Notes: generated by a model from the sequence alone, not told the origin. 29,104 nt of DNA from G020354085 sp964629975 (GCA_964629975.1 CAZVUN010000025.1:1-29104), one strand, 5' to 3'. Counted from the first letter of the stretch, positions 7,910 to 16,529 are shown. Made by a program: numbers and translations.

Positions 7910-7989
7910 TGGGCGACAAGCTTGCCGCCGGGCGCGGCGTGTGGCTGATTGCGAACGCGGCGCGCGCGTGGCGCCGTCCCGAGCGAGCG

Positions 7990-8499
7990 CTAGTTGAGCG
8001 TGTAGCTCACCAGCTCGTAGACATCCCGCTCGCCTCGCCATAGTGCCGCGGCGGTGCTCGCATTCGACTCCTGGCGAACCACACGCTTGATGGCCGGCAC
8101 GTACCAGAGTGTGTGTTGAATGGCATTGGCCACCATGCCGCTGGTGTAAGTGGTCAGTTCGGTGTCGCGCGTGCCCGTCACCTCGACCTTGATGGCCTTG
8201 AACGTGCCGGCCGGCACGGTCACGGTCTCTTCGCCCACGACACGGGCCTTGAGCTTCCAGGGGTGCCCGTATCCATACGAACGCCCGGCCTTGAACTCGA
8301 CCTCGCCGAAACGCTGGCCGTTCTCCAGTTTCATGAAGGCGCTGAGATAAGGGGCGAATTCCGTCTTTTCCACGTCGCCGTAACGCACGCCAACCGCCGT
8401 CAGGCCATTGCGGTAGGTGAGCTCCTGTGGCGGCTGACCTTCCACGGTCACGCGCTCACGAACCTCCGTGGCGGATACGGCGGTGACCTTGTAGTCCAT
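7990..8499 (-). CDS. Orphan copy of the beta-rich C-terminal domain of the upstream caspase-like protein
   Basis: From its first ATG (8499) this frame gives 169 residues. The same frame is open further upstream to an amber codon at 8626–8628, which is the stop codon of the caspase-like gene before it. The extended sequence (RVGNSWSYRHVDGWKNA…) is a full paralogue of that protein's last domain (SVGDSWTYRHIDGWKNA…), sharing EKTEFAPYL, ARVVGEETVTVPAG/GRVVGEETVTVPAG, TGTRDTE, HTLWYVPAIKRVVRQE and YELV-Y. The PAG-F-AIKVE and WYVPAIKRVVRQE pattern resembles DUF3108-type beta domains. The ATG start would remove the first strand, so the gene may be a remnant, a read-through product, or start at a non-AUG codon. 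Function unknown. Confidence 0.6.
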   Translation of the reverse strand: MDYKVTAVSATEVRERVTVEGQPPQELTYRNGLTAVGVRYGDVEKTEFAPYLSAFMKLENGQRFGEVEFKAGRSYGYGHPWKLKARVVGEETVTVPAGTFKAIKVEVTGTRDTELTTYTSGMVANAIQHTLWYVPAIKRVVRQESNASTAAALWRGERDVYELVSYTLN

Positions 8500-8628
8500 G
8501 GTGCTGACCGTCGCATTCTTCCAGCCATCGACATGACGATAGCTCCAGCTGTTGCCAACACGCGGAAGTGTCGCTGGCAGGTTCGCGGCCGCGGCGAGCG
8601 GCGCGGGCGCAGCGGCCGACGCGGCCTA
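8500..8628 (-). other. In-frame amber codon and uninterrupted linker between duplicated domains
   Basis: The caspase-like gene ends …GKAPAPAH-TAG; the same frame continues AASAAAPAPLAAAANLP and then the second domain, with no stop until 7990. The Ala/Pro linker composition is the same on both sides of the stop. A single C-to-T change (CAG to TAG) would explain the interruption. Confidence 0.7.
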
Positions 8629-10446
8629 GTGGGCGGGCGCGGGGGCCTTGCCGGCCGGCGTGTAGTCGACAAGCTCGTAGATGTCTCGATCCCCGCGGAA
8701 CTGGGCAAACGACGAATTCGAGTTGGTCTCCTGGCGCACCACGCGCTTGATGGCCGGCACGTACCAGAGCGTATGCTCGACGGCGTTCGGGGCGGCGCGG
8801 CTCGTAACCTCGGTGTCGCGCGTGCCCGTCAGCTCGACCTTGATGGCCCTGAACTTGCCGGCCGGCACGGTCACGGTCTCTTCGCCGACGACCCGCCCCT
8901 TGAGCCGCCAGGGCTTTGCCGAGCCGTAGGACGGGGCCGGCTTGAATGGAATCTCGTTCCAGCGCTCGCCCTCCTTCAGAGGAAGGAAGGCGGTGAGATA
9001 GGGCGCGAATTCGGTCTTCTCCACCCCCTGGTACTTCACGCCGAGCGCCATGGGCTCCTTTCCGTAGGCAAGCGTGCCCCCTTGCCCGTTGTCGAGCGTG
9101 ACCGACTCCCGGATCAGTGAGCCGGAGACCTCGGTCACCTGATAGGTGATCTGTTTCTGCACCGCGTTCTTCCAGCCGTCGATGTGTCGATAGGTCCAGC
9201 TGTCCCCCACACTCGGCACCGCCAATGCCATGGCCGGCGGCGCGATCGATGCCGTCTGGCCCGTCGGGCCGGCGGGCCGTTGCGCCTCGCGCGCCGCCTG
9301 CTCCTTGAGCGCAGCGAGGCGGTTGCGCGCCAGCGCCGCGAACTTGCCGTTCGGATACTGCTCGAGGTAGGACTGGAAATCGGCGCTGTTCTGGCTCGCC
9401 TTGATGCTGTCCCAGAAGGCCATCTCGAAGGCGAGCGGCCGCTCGCTCGCCTCCTCGCCCAGCTGCTTGATACGGCTGCGCGCCAGCGCCGCGAACTTGC
9501 CGTTCGGATACTGCTCGAGGTAGGCCTGGAAATCCGAAGCCGCGCGACTCGCCTTGATGCTCTCCCAGAATGTGAGCTCGATGGTGTCGGTGCCGACCTC
9601 GCTCGTGGCGCGCTGCACGGGCGCCGCCGCGGCGACCTGCGGCGGCCGGAAGTAGAAGTCGCCCTTGAGCGAGGAGCTCTCCCACGGCACCTGCCGATCG
9701 CGCGTCTCCCGCGTCACGCCGACGCGTACGCGCTTGAACAGTTGTTCGACCGCAAGGCCGGGCACGCTCATGTGCTCGATCAGGTGCTTGGTGTACACGC
9801 CGTTCGATCCCTCGCCGTCGCTCGCCACCGAGCCGGGCGCGGTGGCAAACGCGATCAGGGTGCCGCTCGGCGCATCCATTTGTGCAAGCCCCTGGGCGGA
9901 GGAACGGAAGCTGCGCGCGAAGGGGTTGTTGCGGCAGGCGTCGAGGATCACGACGTTCAGGCCGTTGTTGGCCGCGTCCATCTTCTCGAGCACCAGGTTG
10001 GCATCGACCGCGTTGAAGGCGATCTCGTCCTCGCTCTGGATATCGGCATCCACCGGGATCAGGTAGTTGCGTCCCTTCACCTGCATACCGTGACCGGCGT
10101 AGTAGAAGAGGCCAATGCCGCCCTGCTGCTTGAGCTTCGTTCCGAAGTCGCGAATGGACCGGGCCATGAACTTGAGGCCCGCGTTCTCCTGGTGCATGAC
10201 CTCGAAGCCGAGGCCGGCGAGCGCCTGGGCGACGGCGCGCGCGTCATTGGTCGGATTGCGCAGCGGTGCGCTGGCATAGGCGCTGTTGCCGATCACCAGC
10301 GCCAGACGCCGCTCTGCGGTGGAGGTGGAGGACTTGGCGCCGACGGCCAGCGTGCGATTCTCGGCCGCGAGCGCCGACCCGCAGGCCAGAACAAGGGCGG
10401 TCACCAGCGTGACACCACGAAACCATCTCAAGCGCTTACCGTGCAT
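8626..10446 (-). CDS. Exported caspase-like protein (peptidase C14) with two 51-residue repeats and a beta-rich C-terminal domain
   Basis: A 606-residue protein. An N-terminal signal peptide (about 1–28, ending SALAA) leads to a caspase fold: LALVIGNSAY near 48–57, catalytic His119 in FYYAGHGMQ and Cys171 in VVILDACRNNPF, and the conserved GTLIAFATAPGSVASDG near 195–211. Two copies of an FW(E/D)SIKAS…FQ-YLEQYPNGKFAALAR repeat follow (about 290–327 and 341–378), common in bacterial caspase-family proteins. The C-terminal domain (about 412–598) is duplicated downstream behind the amber codon. GGAGGCAAATGAG before the ATG is a good ribosome-binding site. Both catalytic residues are present, so it may be an active periplasmic protease; substrates are unknown. 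Similar to the neighbouring 10603–12303 gene over the caspase part. Confidence 0.9.
   Translation of the reverse strand: MHGKRLRWFRGVTLVTALVLACGSALAAENRTLAVGAKSSTSTAERRLALVIGNSAYASAPLRNPTNDARAVAQALAGLGFEVMHQENAGLKFMARSIRDFGTKLKQQGGIGLFYYAGHGMQVKGRNYLIPVDADIQSEDEIAFNAVDANLVLEKMDAANNGLNVVILDACRNNPFARSFRSSAQGLAQMDAPSGTLIAFATAPGSVASDGEGSNGVYTKHLIEHMSVPGLAVEQLFKRVRVGVTRETRDRQVPWESSSLKGDFYFRPPQVAAAAPVQRATSEVGTDTIELTFWESIKASRAASDFQAYLEQYPNGKFAALARSRIKQLGEEASERPLAFEMAFWDSIKASQNSADFQSYLEQYPNGKFAALARNRLAALKEQAAREAQRPAGPTGQTASIAPPAMALAVPSVGDSWTYRHIDGWKNAVQKQITYQVTEVSGSLIRESVTLDNGQGGTLAYGKEPMALGVKYQGVEKTEFAPYLTAFLPLKEGERWNEIPFKPAPSYGSAKPWRLKGRVVGEETVTVPAGKFRAIKVELTGTRDTEVTSRAAPNAVEHTLWYVPAIKRVVRQETNSNSSFAQFRGDRDIYELVDYTPAGKAPAPAH
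9324..9524 (-). repeat. 48-nt perfect direct repeat within the caspase-like gene
   Basis: Bases 9324–9371 and 9477–9524 are identical and lie 153 bp (51 codons) apart. They encode the LEQYPNGKFAALAR part of the two protein repeats. Identity at the DNA level indicates recent duplication or gene conversion. Confidence 0.85.
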
Positions 10447-10602
10447 CTCATTTGCCTCCGCTCAGCAGATCAAGACCAAGTTTACTCGACCAAGCAGGCG
10501 GCCATCGCCCGTGCGCCCTCGGGGCGCACAACCGACACCGATCGGTGGCACGCCGTGCAGGCGCTCACCGAACCCCTGTGCGCACTCGCCCTTCCTCGCC
10601 AA

Positions 10603-12303
10603 CTACTCGACCCGGGCAACGGCCTCGCGGTTGTGACTCGTGGTCGCGGTGACGCGCACGTTGCGCGCCTCCGCGCCGGCCAGGCCGACGGCGATCACCG
10701 GGTTCATGCTTACGGCCGGAGTGACGCTCAGCTCCACGCCGCCTTGCGCGCTACGGAAGTCGATCCGACGCAGGTGATCGTTCACCGAGCTCGGCGAGGT
10801 GGCGAGGACCATGACCTCCTGCACGGTGCCGTACTCCGCGCTGGTCTCGCGCCTGCGTACTCTTATCTCTGGCTCATCGGTTGCCTCGCGCAGGCGCTCC
10901 GGCGCGCCGCCCGCGCCGACCATCACCCGGATGCGCTGCCTTGCCACACGCGCCACGCCGTCCGCGCCGACCACCACCATGGCGATGTCACCGCTGCCGG
11001 TCATCTTCACCCGTGTGGAGAAACTCGCGACGGCCGAACTGCCCGTCGGCCGCAGCGCATGAGCCAGGTAGCGGTCCTCGACCACGACGTAGAGCGTCTC
11101 GCCCCGCACCAACGGGCGTGCAAGGTGGACGCTCACGGGCACGACCGCGCCGTTTTCCGCCACCTCCGGGGCCAGGAGTCGCAGTCCCTCGCTCGACCGA
11201 CCGCTCTGCGCGAGCGCCTCGCGCAGCTCCGCCGGCAGATCGAGCACCTGCGCGCCGGCCAAGGCAGTCAACGGGGCATCGGGCGTGAGTGTCATGGGGG
11301 CTGGCGGCTTCGCCGCCGCGACCACCGTCGGCGTCATGCCGGCGGCACTGCCCCCGGCACGCGCCCGCGCCAGCTCGGCGAACTGGCCGTTCGGGAACCT
11401 GCGCAGGTATGCCTGGTAGTCATCGGGATTGCGGCTTTCCTTGATGCTTTCCCAGTAGGCGAGCTCGATCGACAGCTCCGCCGCGGCGCCTGCCGTCGCG
11501 GGGGCGGGCGGCGTGAAGTAGAAGTCACCCTCGAGCGAGGTGTTCTCCCAGGGCACCTGCTTGCCGCCCGAGGCGGCCCGCACGCCCTGGCGTACGCGCT
11601 TGAACACGTCCTCGATCTTGGCGCCGGGCAGGGTCATGGCGGCCAGCAGATGCTGTGTGTACAGGCCATTGTGGCCGGCGCCGTCACTCGCCACCGAGCC
11701 GGGCGCCGTGGCGAAGGCCACAAGCGTTCCGACCGGCGCCTCCATCGGCACGAGGCCGCGCGCGGCGGAGCGGAAGCTGCGGGCAAACGGGTTGTTGCGG
11801 CAGGCATCGAGGATCACGATGTTGACGCGGTTGCGCGCCGTCTCCATCTTCTCGAGCACGAGGTTGGCATCGAGCGCGTTGTAGGCGACCTCATCCTCGC
11901 GCTCGATGTCGGCACCGACCGGTATCAAGTAATTGCGCCCCTTCACCTGCATGCCGTGGCCGGCAAAGTAGAAGAGACCGACACCGCCAGCGCGCAGGGC
12001 ATCACCGAAGTGGCGCACCGCCTCCTGCATCTCCTTGAGCGTGGTGTTTTCCCTTTGGGTCACTGCGAAGCCGACCTGGCGCAGCGCCCGCGCGACAGCG
12101 CGCGCATCATTGACCGGGTTGGCGAGCGGGGAATCCCGGTAGGCGGCGTTGCCGATCACGAGCGCGATCCGCCGCTCCCCGGCGGAGGTCTTTTTGTCGA
12201 CGGCCAGGTTGCGGGTCTCGGCCGCCGACGCGGCCGTGCCAAGAAGCGCGAGCGCGGCGGCGAACAGGACAGTGCGACCCCGGTGACGATGCGTTGCCGG
12301 CAC
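10603..12303 (-). CDS. Exported caspase-like protein fused to SoxY- and SoxZ-like domains
   Basis: A 566-residue protein starting at GTG 12303. Signal peptide about 1–27 (…GTAASA). The caspase-like domain has IALVIGNAAY, catalytic His116 in FYFAGHGMQ and Cys168 in IVILDACRNNPF. One YWESIKESRNPDDYQAYL repeat follows near 283–318. Residues 376–466 resemble SoxY: APEVAENGAVVPVSV, ASFSTRVKM, then RIRVMVGAGG, where SoxY ends in GGCGG. The carrier cysteine is Ala464 here. Residues 477–566 resemble SoxZ: IRVRRRETS…, then NPVIAVGLAGAEARNVRVT, where SoxZ has NPYLSF…G…VKV. The domain calls are from my knowledge of SoxYZ, not a search. SoxYZ-like fusions are known next to quinoprotein dehydrogenases, but this caspase fusion is unfamiliar. 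Without the cysteine it should not carry sulfane sulfur. Confidence 0.85.
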   Translation of the reverse strand: MPATHRHRGRTVLFAAALALLGTAASAAETRNLAVDKKTSAGERRIALVIGNAAYRDSPLANPVNDARAVARALRQVGFAVTQRENTTLKEMQEAVRHFGDALRAGGVGLFYFAGHGMQVKGRNYLIPVGADIEREDEVAYNALDANLVLEKMETARNRVNIVILDACRNNPFARSFRSAARGLVPMEAPVGTLVAFATAPGSVASDGAGHNGLYTQHLLAAMTLPGAKIEDVFKRVRQGVRAASGGKQVPWENTSLEGDFYFTPPAPATAGAAAELSIELAYWESIKESRNPDDYQAYLRRFPNGQFAELARARAGGSAAGMTPTVVAAAKPPAPMTLTPDAPLTALAGAQVLDLPAELREALAQSGRSSEGLRLLAPEVAENGAVVPVSVHLARPLVRGETLYVVVEDRYLAHALRPTGSSAVASFSTRVKMTGSGDIAMVVVGADGVARVARQRIRVMVGAGGAPERLREATDEPEIRVRRRETSAEYGTVQEVMVLATSPSSVNDHLRRIDFRSAQGGVELSVTPAVSMNPVIAVGLAGAEARNVRVTATTSHNREAVARVE

Positions 12304-12332
12304 GGTCAGCCCAATCGTACGCCGCCGGTGCG

Positions 12333-13283
12333 TCAGTCGCGTTGCGTGTGGGTGAGCGCAATCGCCTGCGAGATCACCGGGTAGGTACCCGGGCTCAGCT
12401 CCTGCGCGAAGTTCGAGCCATAGGCCTCGTCCTGGCGGTAGACCTTGTTGGTCGAGGCTGCGGCACCCACCGCGCGCGGGTCGATGATGGTCACGACCAG
12501 CTGCTCGGTGCCGGTCGTGCCGGCGAACTGGAAGAACTGGTCGTCGCGGGCCGGGATCACGACCTCCTGACCGGCCTTGAGCTTGACCGCCGTGCCCTTC
12601 TGCGGGGGGAAGATCTGGCGGCCCTCACCCTTCGGGTTGATGTTGCCGATCGCCGCCACGGCGTCGAAGGTCGCGATCATGCGCAGCTTGAAACGCTCCC
12701 CGGTGCGAAAACCCTGGTTCACGGAGCGAAAGCCGCTGATGCGCCCGGCATCATCGACGCCGAGGATCGCAACGTGCGCCGCCTGGAAGTTGGGCTCACC
12801 GTCCTTGACCGCGAGCGTGGTCTTGGGCTCGCCCACCACCACGCTCTTGGCGCCGAACATCGCGTCGAGGTACCTGGTCATCTGCTCGACGATCGGCTCG
12901 CTGACCCAGGCAACCACCACATCTGCGGCATCGCGCTTGAGATGCTGGTAGGTGTAGGGCGCGGCCGCCGGTGTGTCGGTCGCGCTGGTACTGGCGGCCG
13001 AGGCGCTCGCACTCAGCGCGGGCGCGCTGGCCGGCGGGGTCGCGCCCAGGCCACCGGTCAGGCGGTTGGCGAGCCAGCTCTTGAAGGCGTCGAACACTGC
13101 GGTACCGAGCGCCTGCAGCACGATCGCCAGGAAGGCGGCCTTCGCTTCGTATTGGCCGGCGTCGACGGTTTTCTTTGCCGGCGTGGGCGCTGACGCCGGC
13201 GCCGTGGGCGCAGCCAGCACGGACGATTGCACGGCCAGCAGGCACACAGACAGCAGCAGCGCAGTGAATCTGTTTCTTGTCAT
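12333..13283 (-). CDS. Exported DUF4384-like protein
   Basis: A 316-residue protein beginning MTRNRFTALLL; this ATG (13283) was chosen over one 36 nt upstream because it is preceded by GAGGAG at good spacing and starts directly with a signal peptide (ending SSVLA). An Ala/Ser/Pro-rich linker spans about 75–110. The C-terminal half has DUF4384 traits: GERFKLRMIATFDAVAAIGN, a lone NPKGEGRQIFPP segment, AGQEVVIPARDDQFFQFAG and LVVTIIDPRA. DUF4384 domains often accompany caspase-like and kinase-like envelope proteins. It lies 39 nt after one caspase-like gene and 29 nt before the next in the same operon, so it probably acts with them. No enzymatic motif is visible. Confidence 0.8.
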   Translation of the reverse strand: MTRNRFTALLLSVCLLAVQSSVLAAPTAPASAPTPAKKTVDAGQYEAKAAFLAIVLQALGTAVFDAFKSWLANRLTGGLGATPPASAPALSASASAASTSATDTPAAAPYTYQHLKRDAADVVVAWVSEPIVEQMTRYLDAMFGAKSVVVGEPKTTLAVKDGEPNFQAAHVAILGVDDAGRISGFRSVNQGFRTGERFKLRMIATFDAVAAIGNINPKGEGRQIFPPQKGTAVKLKAGQEVVIPARDDQFFQFAGTTGTEQLVVTIIDPRAVGAAASTNKVYRQDEAYGSNFAQELSPGTYPVISQAIALTHTQRD

Positions 13284-13322
13284 GGGAGAGGCTCCTCGGG
13301 CGAGCATGGCGGGGACCACGCG

Positions 13323-14765
13323 CTACTGCACTTCCTCGACCGTGGCGAGCGCCGCGCCGTAGGCGTTCGAGCACCTCTTCTGCACCACGAGCGAGCGCTT
13401 GCGCGGCGCCTCGGCACACTCGGGCGTGGCCGCGTTGGCCGAGGTGCCGCTTACCAGCACGATGTCCTTGGCCGCAAGCGGCGTGGCGTCCGCCACCGAG
13501 AACGGTCCGGCCGGCTGCAGGCCGAGCCGGGCAAAATCGCGCGGCGCCTCCGACACGATCGCGAGCAGGAAATTCTTGCCGGGAGGTCCGTGGGCGGTGA
13601 TCTCCCAGTCGGCGCGCGGCAGGCGCAGCGTCTCACCGGCGGCGATCGCGTTGTTCTTGTCGAGCGCATTCGGAAACAGCATGTCGAAGGTCTTGCCGTC
13701 GCTGCCGACCATGAGCAGGTAGACGTAGCCGGCCTCGCGCGAGGTCAGGCTCACCTCGAACTTGTCGCGGCCGATGGTAAGCGCGGACTTCGCCGGGGTC
13801 AGCGTCACCAGCCGGCGATCGTCGCGCCGATGGTAGATGTCGAGCAGCGTATTGACCGGCGCCACGGCACTGCTCGCGGCCGGCGGCGCGGAGCCGTTCG
13901 TGTTGAGCGCGAGCACCGCGTTCGGGTTGCCGCTGATCGCGATGTGATGGGGCAGAAACCCATCGGCGTTCTTGAGCGCCTCGTCGATGCGCTGCTGGGC
14001 GCAGTGGCGGATCTCCTCGGCCGTGAGATTGCCGCTCGCATCCGTGTCCTGCGCCGCGCCGCTCATGCAGGCGAGCCACGCCTGGGTCGCCACCCCGCCG
14101 CGCCCCGGCTGATCGAGCGAGATCTCGTCGGCGCGCGCCGAGGCGATCACCACGAAGTTCTGCGCCCCGCTGCCGGCGGACTTGGCCGCGACCGCCAGGT
14201 TGCGCGTCAGGACGTTCACCGGTTTGTCGCACGCCATGCCGCCCGTGCCGGCCCAGAACTTGGGCGTGAACGCCGCCGGCCGGCCGAGCGCGCGGGTGGC
14301 CACGCCGCCGGAGTGGCAGGCGTCGAGAAACACGATGACCTTCTCGGCCTTGTGCGCGAGCGCCTTGAGTTTCGCCTCGAGCTCGGTGTCGGGCAGGAAT
14401 TTCGCATCGACCGTCACCAGCGACTCGGCGCAGCGCGGCTCGCTCTCGCGCACCAGCGTGCGGCCGCCATGCCCGGAGTAGTAGATAAACACCTGGTCAT
14501 TGGGCGCAATGCGCTGGGTGAGGTCATCCAGGGCCCGGCGCATGCCGGTGAGTGTCAGTTCCTTGTCGCGCAGTTGCCGGATATTGGCATCCCTCACGCC
14601 CAGCTTGCGCGCCATGGCGCGGGCGTTCTCCCCGTCGTGCTGCACCCCGGCGAGCGGCGGCACGCCGCCCTCGTAGGCGCTGATGGTCATGATCAGGGCG
14701 TGTGTGTCCGCGCGCGCCACGGCGGTGGACAAAGCCAACAGGCCGATTGCGATCAGCAGTCTCAT
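13323..14765 (-). CDS. Exported caspase/metacaspase-like protease with an EF-hand loop and a DUF4384-like domain
   Basis: A 480-residue protein beginning MRLLIAIGLLALSTAVARA, a clear signal peptide cleaved near residue 19. A longer upstream frame was rejected because it lacks protein-like sequence. The caspase-like domain has catalytic His99 in FIYYSGHGG and Cys150 in VIVFLDACHSGG. Residues 240–251 (DTDASGNLTAEE) match a canonical EF-hand calcium loop, with ligands at D240, D242, S244, N246 and E251. The region from about 345 (FEVSLTSREAGYVYLLMVGS…MLFPNALDKNN, later LRLPRADWEITAHGP) resembles DUF4384. It differs from the other two caspase-like proteins, which share the CRNNPF motif, and resembles metacaspases more. 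Calcium dependence is an inference. First caspase gene after the TPR lipoprotein, 109 nt downstream of it. Confidence 0.88.
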   Translation of the reverse strand: MRLLIAIGLLALSTAVARADTHALIMTISAYEGGVPPLAGVQHDGENARAMARKLGVRDANIRQLRDKELTLTGMRRALDDLTQRIAPNDQVFIYYSGHGGRTLVRESEPRCAESLVTVDAKFLPDTELEAKLKALAHKAEKVIVFLDACHSGGVATRALGRPAAFTPKFWAGTGGMACDKPVNVLTRNLAVAAKSAGSGAQNFVVIASARADEISLDQPGRGGVATQAWLACMSGAAQDTDASGNLTAEEIRHCAQQRIDEALKNADGFLPHHIAISGNPNAVLALNTNGSAPPAASSAVAPVNTLLDIYHRRDDRRLVTLTPAKSALTIGRDKFEVSLTSREAGYVYLLMVGSDGKTFDMLFPNALDKNNAIAAGETLRLPRADWEITAHGPPGKNFLLAIVSEAPRDFARLGLQPAGPFSVADATPLAAKDIVLVSGTSANAATPECAEAPRKRSLVVQKRCSNAYGAALATVEEVQ

Positions 14766-14874
14766 CAGGGTGGTGAAGACCCAGCTATTTACTTTGTTAT
14801 TGGCGAACGACCGTGGAATCGGGCAGCAAGAGTCATGCCGGCCATTTCGCGCTTTGTTGGGGCTTGGTCGCCGG

Positions 14875-15732
14875 TCAGGGACTGCCGCCCAGGAGTCTGG
14901 TCGCGTGCGCGAGCGCCGCTTCGTCGCCGGCACCGATGGCCACGAACTGCGCGCGCCGGAAGTACTCGCTGGCGTCGGTCGCGCGGCCCTGCGCACGCAG
15001 GCTGCGACCGACGCCGATCAGGTCGAGCACGATCTTGGAGGGCAGGCCGAGTGCCTTGTCGAGCGCGAGCGCCTCGGCGTAGGACCGCTCGGCGGACACG
15101 GCGTCACCCAGCGCCAACGCGGCGTCACCCAGGAGACGCAGCGAGTTGCCCTGCTCGGTGCGGTCCGCGAACCTCTGATTGATGGCGAGCGCGGCGTGCG
15201 CGTGTGCGCGCGCGGCGGGCGCGTCGGAGCGCTCGAGCGCAATGCGCGCGCGCAGATTGCCCGCCTTGCCCTGCGCCGCGCACTCCTTGGCGCCGCACAG
15301 GGTGCGCACCTGTTCCAGCCATTCGCTCGCCTGGGCGTACTGACCGTCCTCGAAGAGGAAGTAGGCCTTGCGATACGCCGCCTCGGCGCGCTGCGCGCCC
15401 GGGAACGGCACGGCCGGTGCGACCAGGATCTCGTCGAGCGGGGCATGCGCCCGCGGCCCGGCGCCGAGCTGCCGCTCGAGCGCGGCGATATTCATGAGCT
15501 CCGCGGCGATGCCGGCAATGTTCTCGATGGCGCGGTTGGCGGCCAGTGCCTGCTCGTGGAGCGCGAGCGCCCCCGGCAGATCGCCGCTGCGGTAGGCGCT
15601 CTGCGCGCGCTTGTTGAGCGCCACGGCACGCTCCTCACCCTCCGACGGCCGTGGCGGGGCCGAACCGCACGCCACCACCAGCAGCGCGAGCGCGCTCACG
15701 GCCCAGCCGGCGACGCCGTGACGCGTGCTCAT
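14875..15732 (-). CDS. TPR-containing lipoprotein
   Basis: A 285-residue protein with a lipobox: the hydrophobic segment ends LLVVAC with Cys22, so it is probably lipid-anchored. The residue after Cys is Gly, so there is no Asp +2 inner-membrane signal and outer-membrane sorting is likely. The rest is helical with tetratricopeptide-like repeats (AYRSGDLPGALALHEQALAAN, AYFLFEDGQYAQASEWLEQV, ALALGDAVSAERSYAEALAL, GRATDASEYFRRAQF), suited to protein–protein contacts. Its ATG overlaps the stop of the MCE gene as ATGA, so the two are translationally coupled. I infer it is part of the MCE complex or links it to the caspase-like proteins downstream. Partner unknown. Confidence 0.85.
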   Translation of the reverse strand: MSTRHGVAGWAVSALALLVVACGSAPPRPSEGEERAVALNKRAQSAYRSGDLPGALALHEQALAANRAIENIAGIAAELMNIAALERQLGAGPRAHAPLDEILVAPAVPFPGAQRAEAAYRKAYFLFEDGQYAQASEWLEQVRTLCGAKECAAQGKAGNLRARIALERSDAPAARAHAHAALAINQRFADRTEQGNSLRLLGDAALALGDAVSAERSYAEALALDKALGLPSKIVLDLIGVGRSLRAQGRATDASEYFRRAQFVAIGAGDEAALAHATRLLGGSP

Positions 15733-16529
15733 GGCGAACCCGCCGGCGCCGGTGCCACCGGCACGCCCTGGTAGCTGTCGACCGGAATCGTCTGCGCCTG
15801 TGGCGCCTCGATGTTGCGGCTGATCGGCCAGGTCTTGCTCACCGAATCGACCACCTTCTTCGAGCTCTCGAGGGTCTCGCGCGTGGTGCGTAACGTACCG
15901 GGCACGTCCTTCTCCGCGGCCGCGAGGATGGCATCGACGCGCTTGAGCGCGGCGTTGAGCTCGGCCATGGCGGTATTGAGCCGGGCGAGCGACTGCTTGA
16001 CGTCGCCCTTCGGGTCGTCGAGGTATTGGGTGATGCGACGAATGTCCTGGATGAGCGGCACCACCTGGTCGGAGAGCTTCTCGACCACGTGCCCCATGCC
16101 CTCCTCGCGCTCGAAGGCGATGTGATCGCCGCTGCGCAGCACCGCCTCGCCCTCCGACCCCGGATCAATGACGATGACGGCATCGCCGATCAGAGACTCC
16201 TTGGCGAGCCGGGCGCGCGAGTCGCGCCGCACCCATTTCATGTACTTGTCGTTGATCTCGAGTGTCACCTGCACGTTGGCGTCGCTGGTGAGCGCGAGCG
16301 CGTCGACCTTGCCGATGCGAAAGCCGGAGAGCTTCACCGCCATGCCCTCCTTGAGATCGGTGCCGCTGTCGGTCAGGAATTGCAGGCGCGTCTTGGGCGT
16401 GAACAGCTCCTGCTTCATGCCGAGCCCGACCAGCATCAGCACCAGCCCGGCCACGGCAACCAGCACGAACCAGCCGATCTTGCGGGACAGATTCTTGAAG
16501 CGGACGTCTTCGTCTTGCATGATCGCCAT
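15729..16529 (-). CDS. MCE-domain (MlaD-type) membrane protein
   Basis: A 266-residue protein with a short cytoplasmic start, one membrane helix (about 19–40, IGWFVLVAVAGLVLMLVGLG) and a periplasmic MCE domain (about 50–130; FLTDSGTDLKEGMAVKLSGF, IGKVDALALT, VTLEINDKYMKWVRRDS, AKESLIGDAVIVIDPG). A helical C-terminal region with KQSLARLNTAMAELNAALKRVDAI follows, ending in a Pro/Ala tail. MCE proteins form rings that pass lipids between membranes and bind MlaE/MlaF-type transporters. The start at 16529 was preferred to Met at 16520. Gene order is permease, ATPase-like, MCE, TPR lipoprotein, unlike the classical mlaFEDCB order. No MlaC or MlaB is present here. Confidence 0.88.
   Translation of the reverse strand: MAIMQDEDVRFKNLSRKIGWFVLVAVAGLVLMLVGLGMKQELFTPKTRLQFLTDSGTDLKEGMAVKLSGFRIGKVDALALTSDANVQVTLEINDKYMKWVRRDSRARLAKESLIGDAVIVIDPGSEGEAVLRSGDHIAFEREEGMGHVVEKLSDQVVPLIQDIRRITQYLDDPKGDVKQSLARLNTAMAELNAALKRVDAILAAAEKDVPGTLRTTRETLESSKKVVDSVSKTWPISRNIEAPQAQTIPVDSYQGVPVAPAPAGSP

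Noticed and set aside
9184..12384. 1066-codon open frame on the plus strand across the caspase-like genes
   Set aside because: Antisense to two clearly recognisable caspase-like genes; its translation is low-complexity Arg/His/Ala with no motif.
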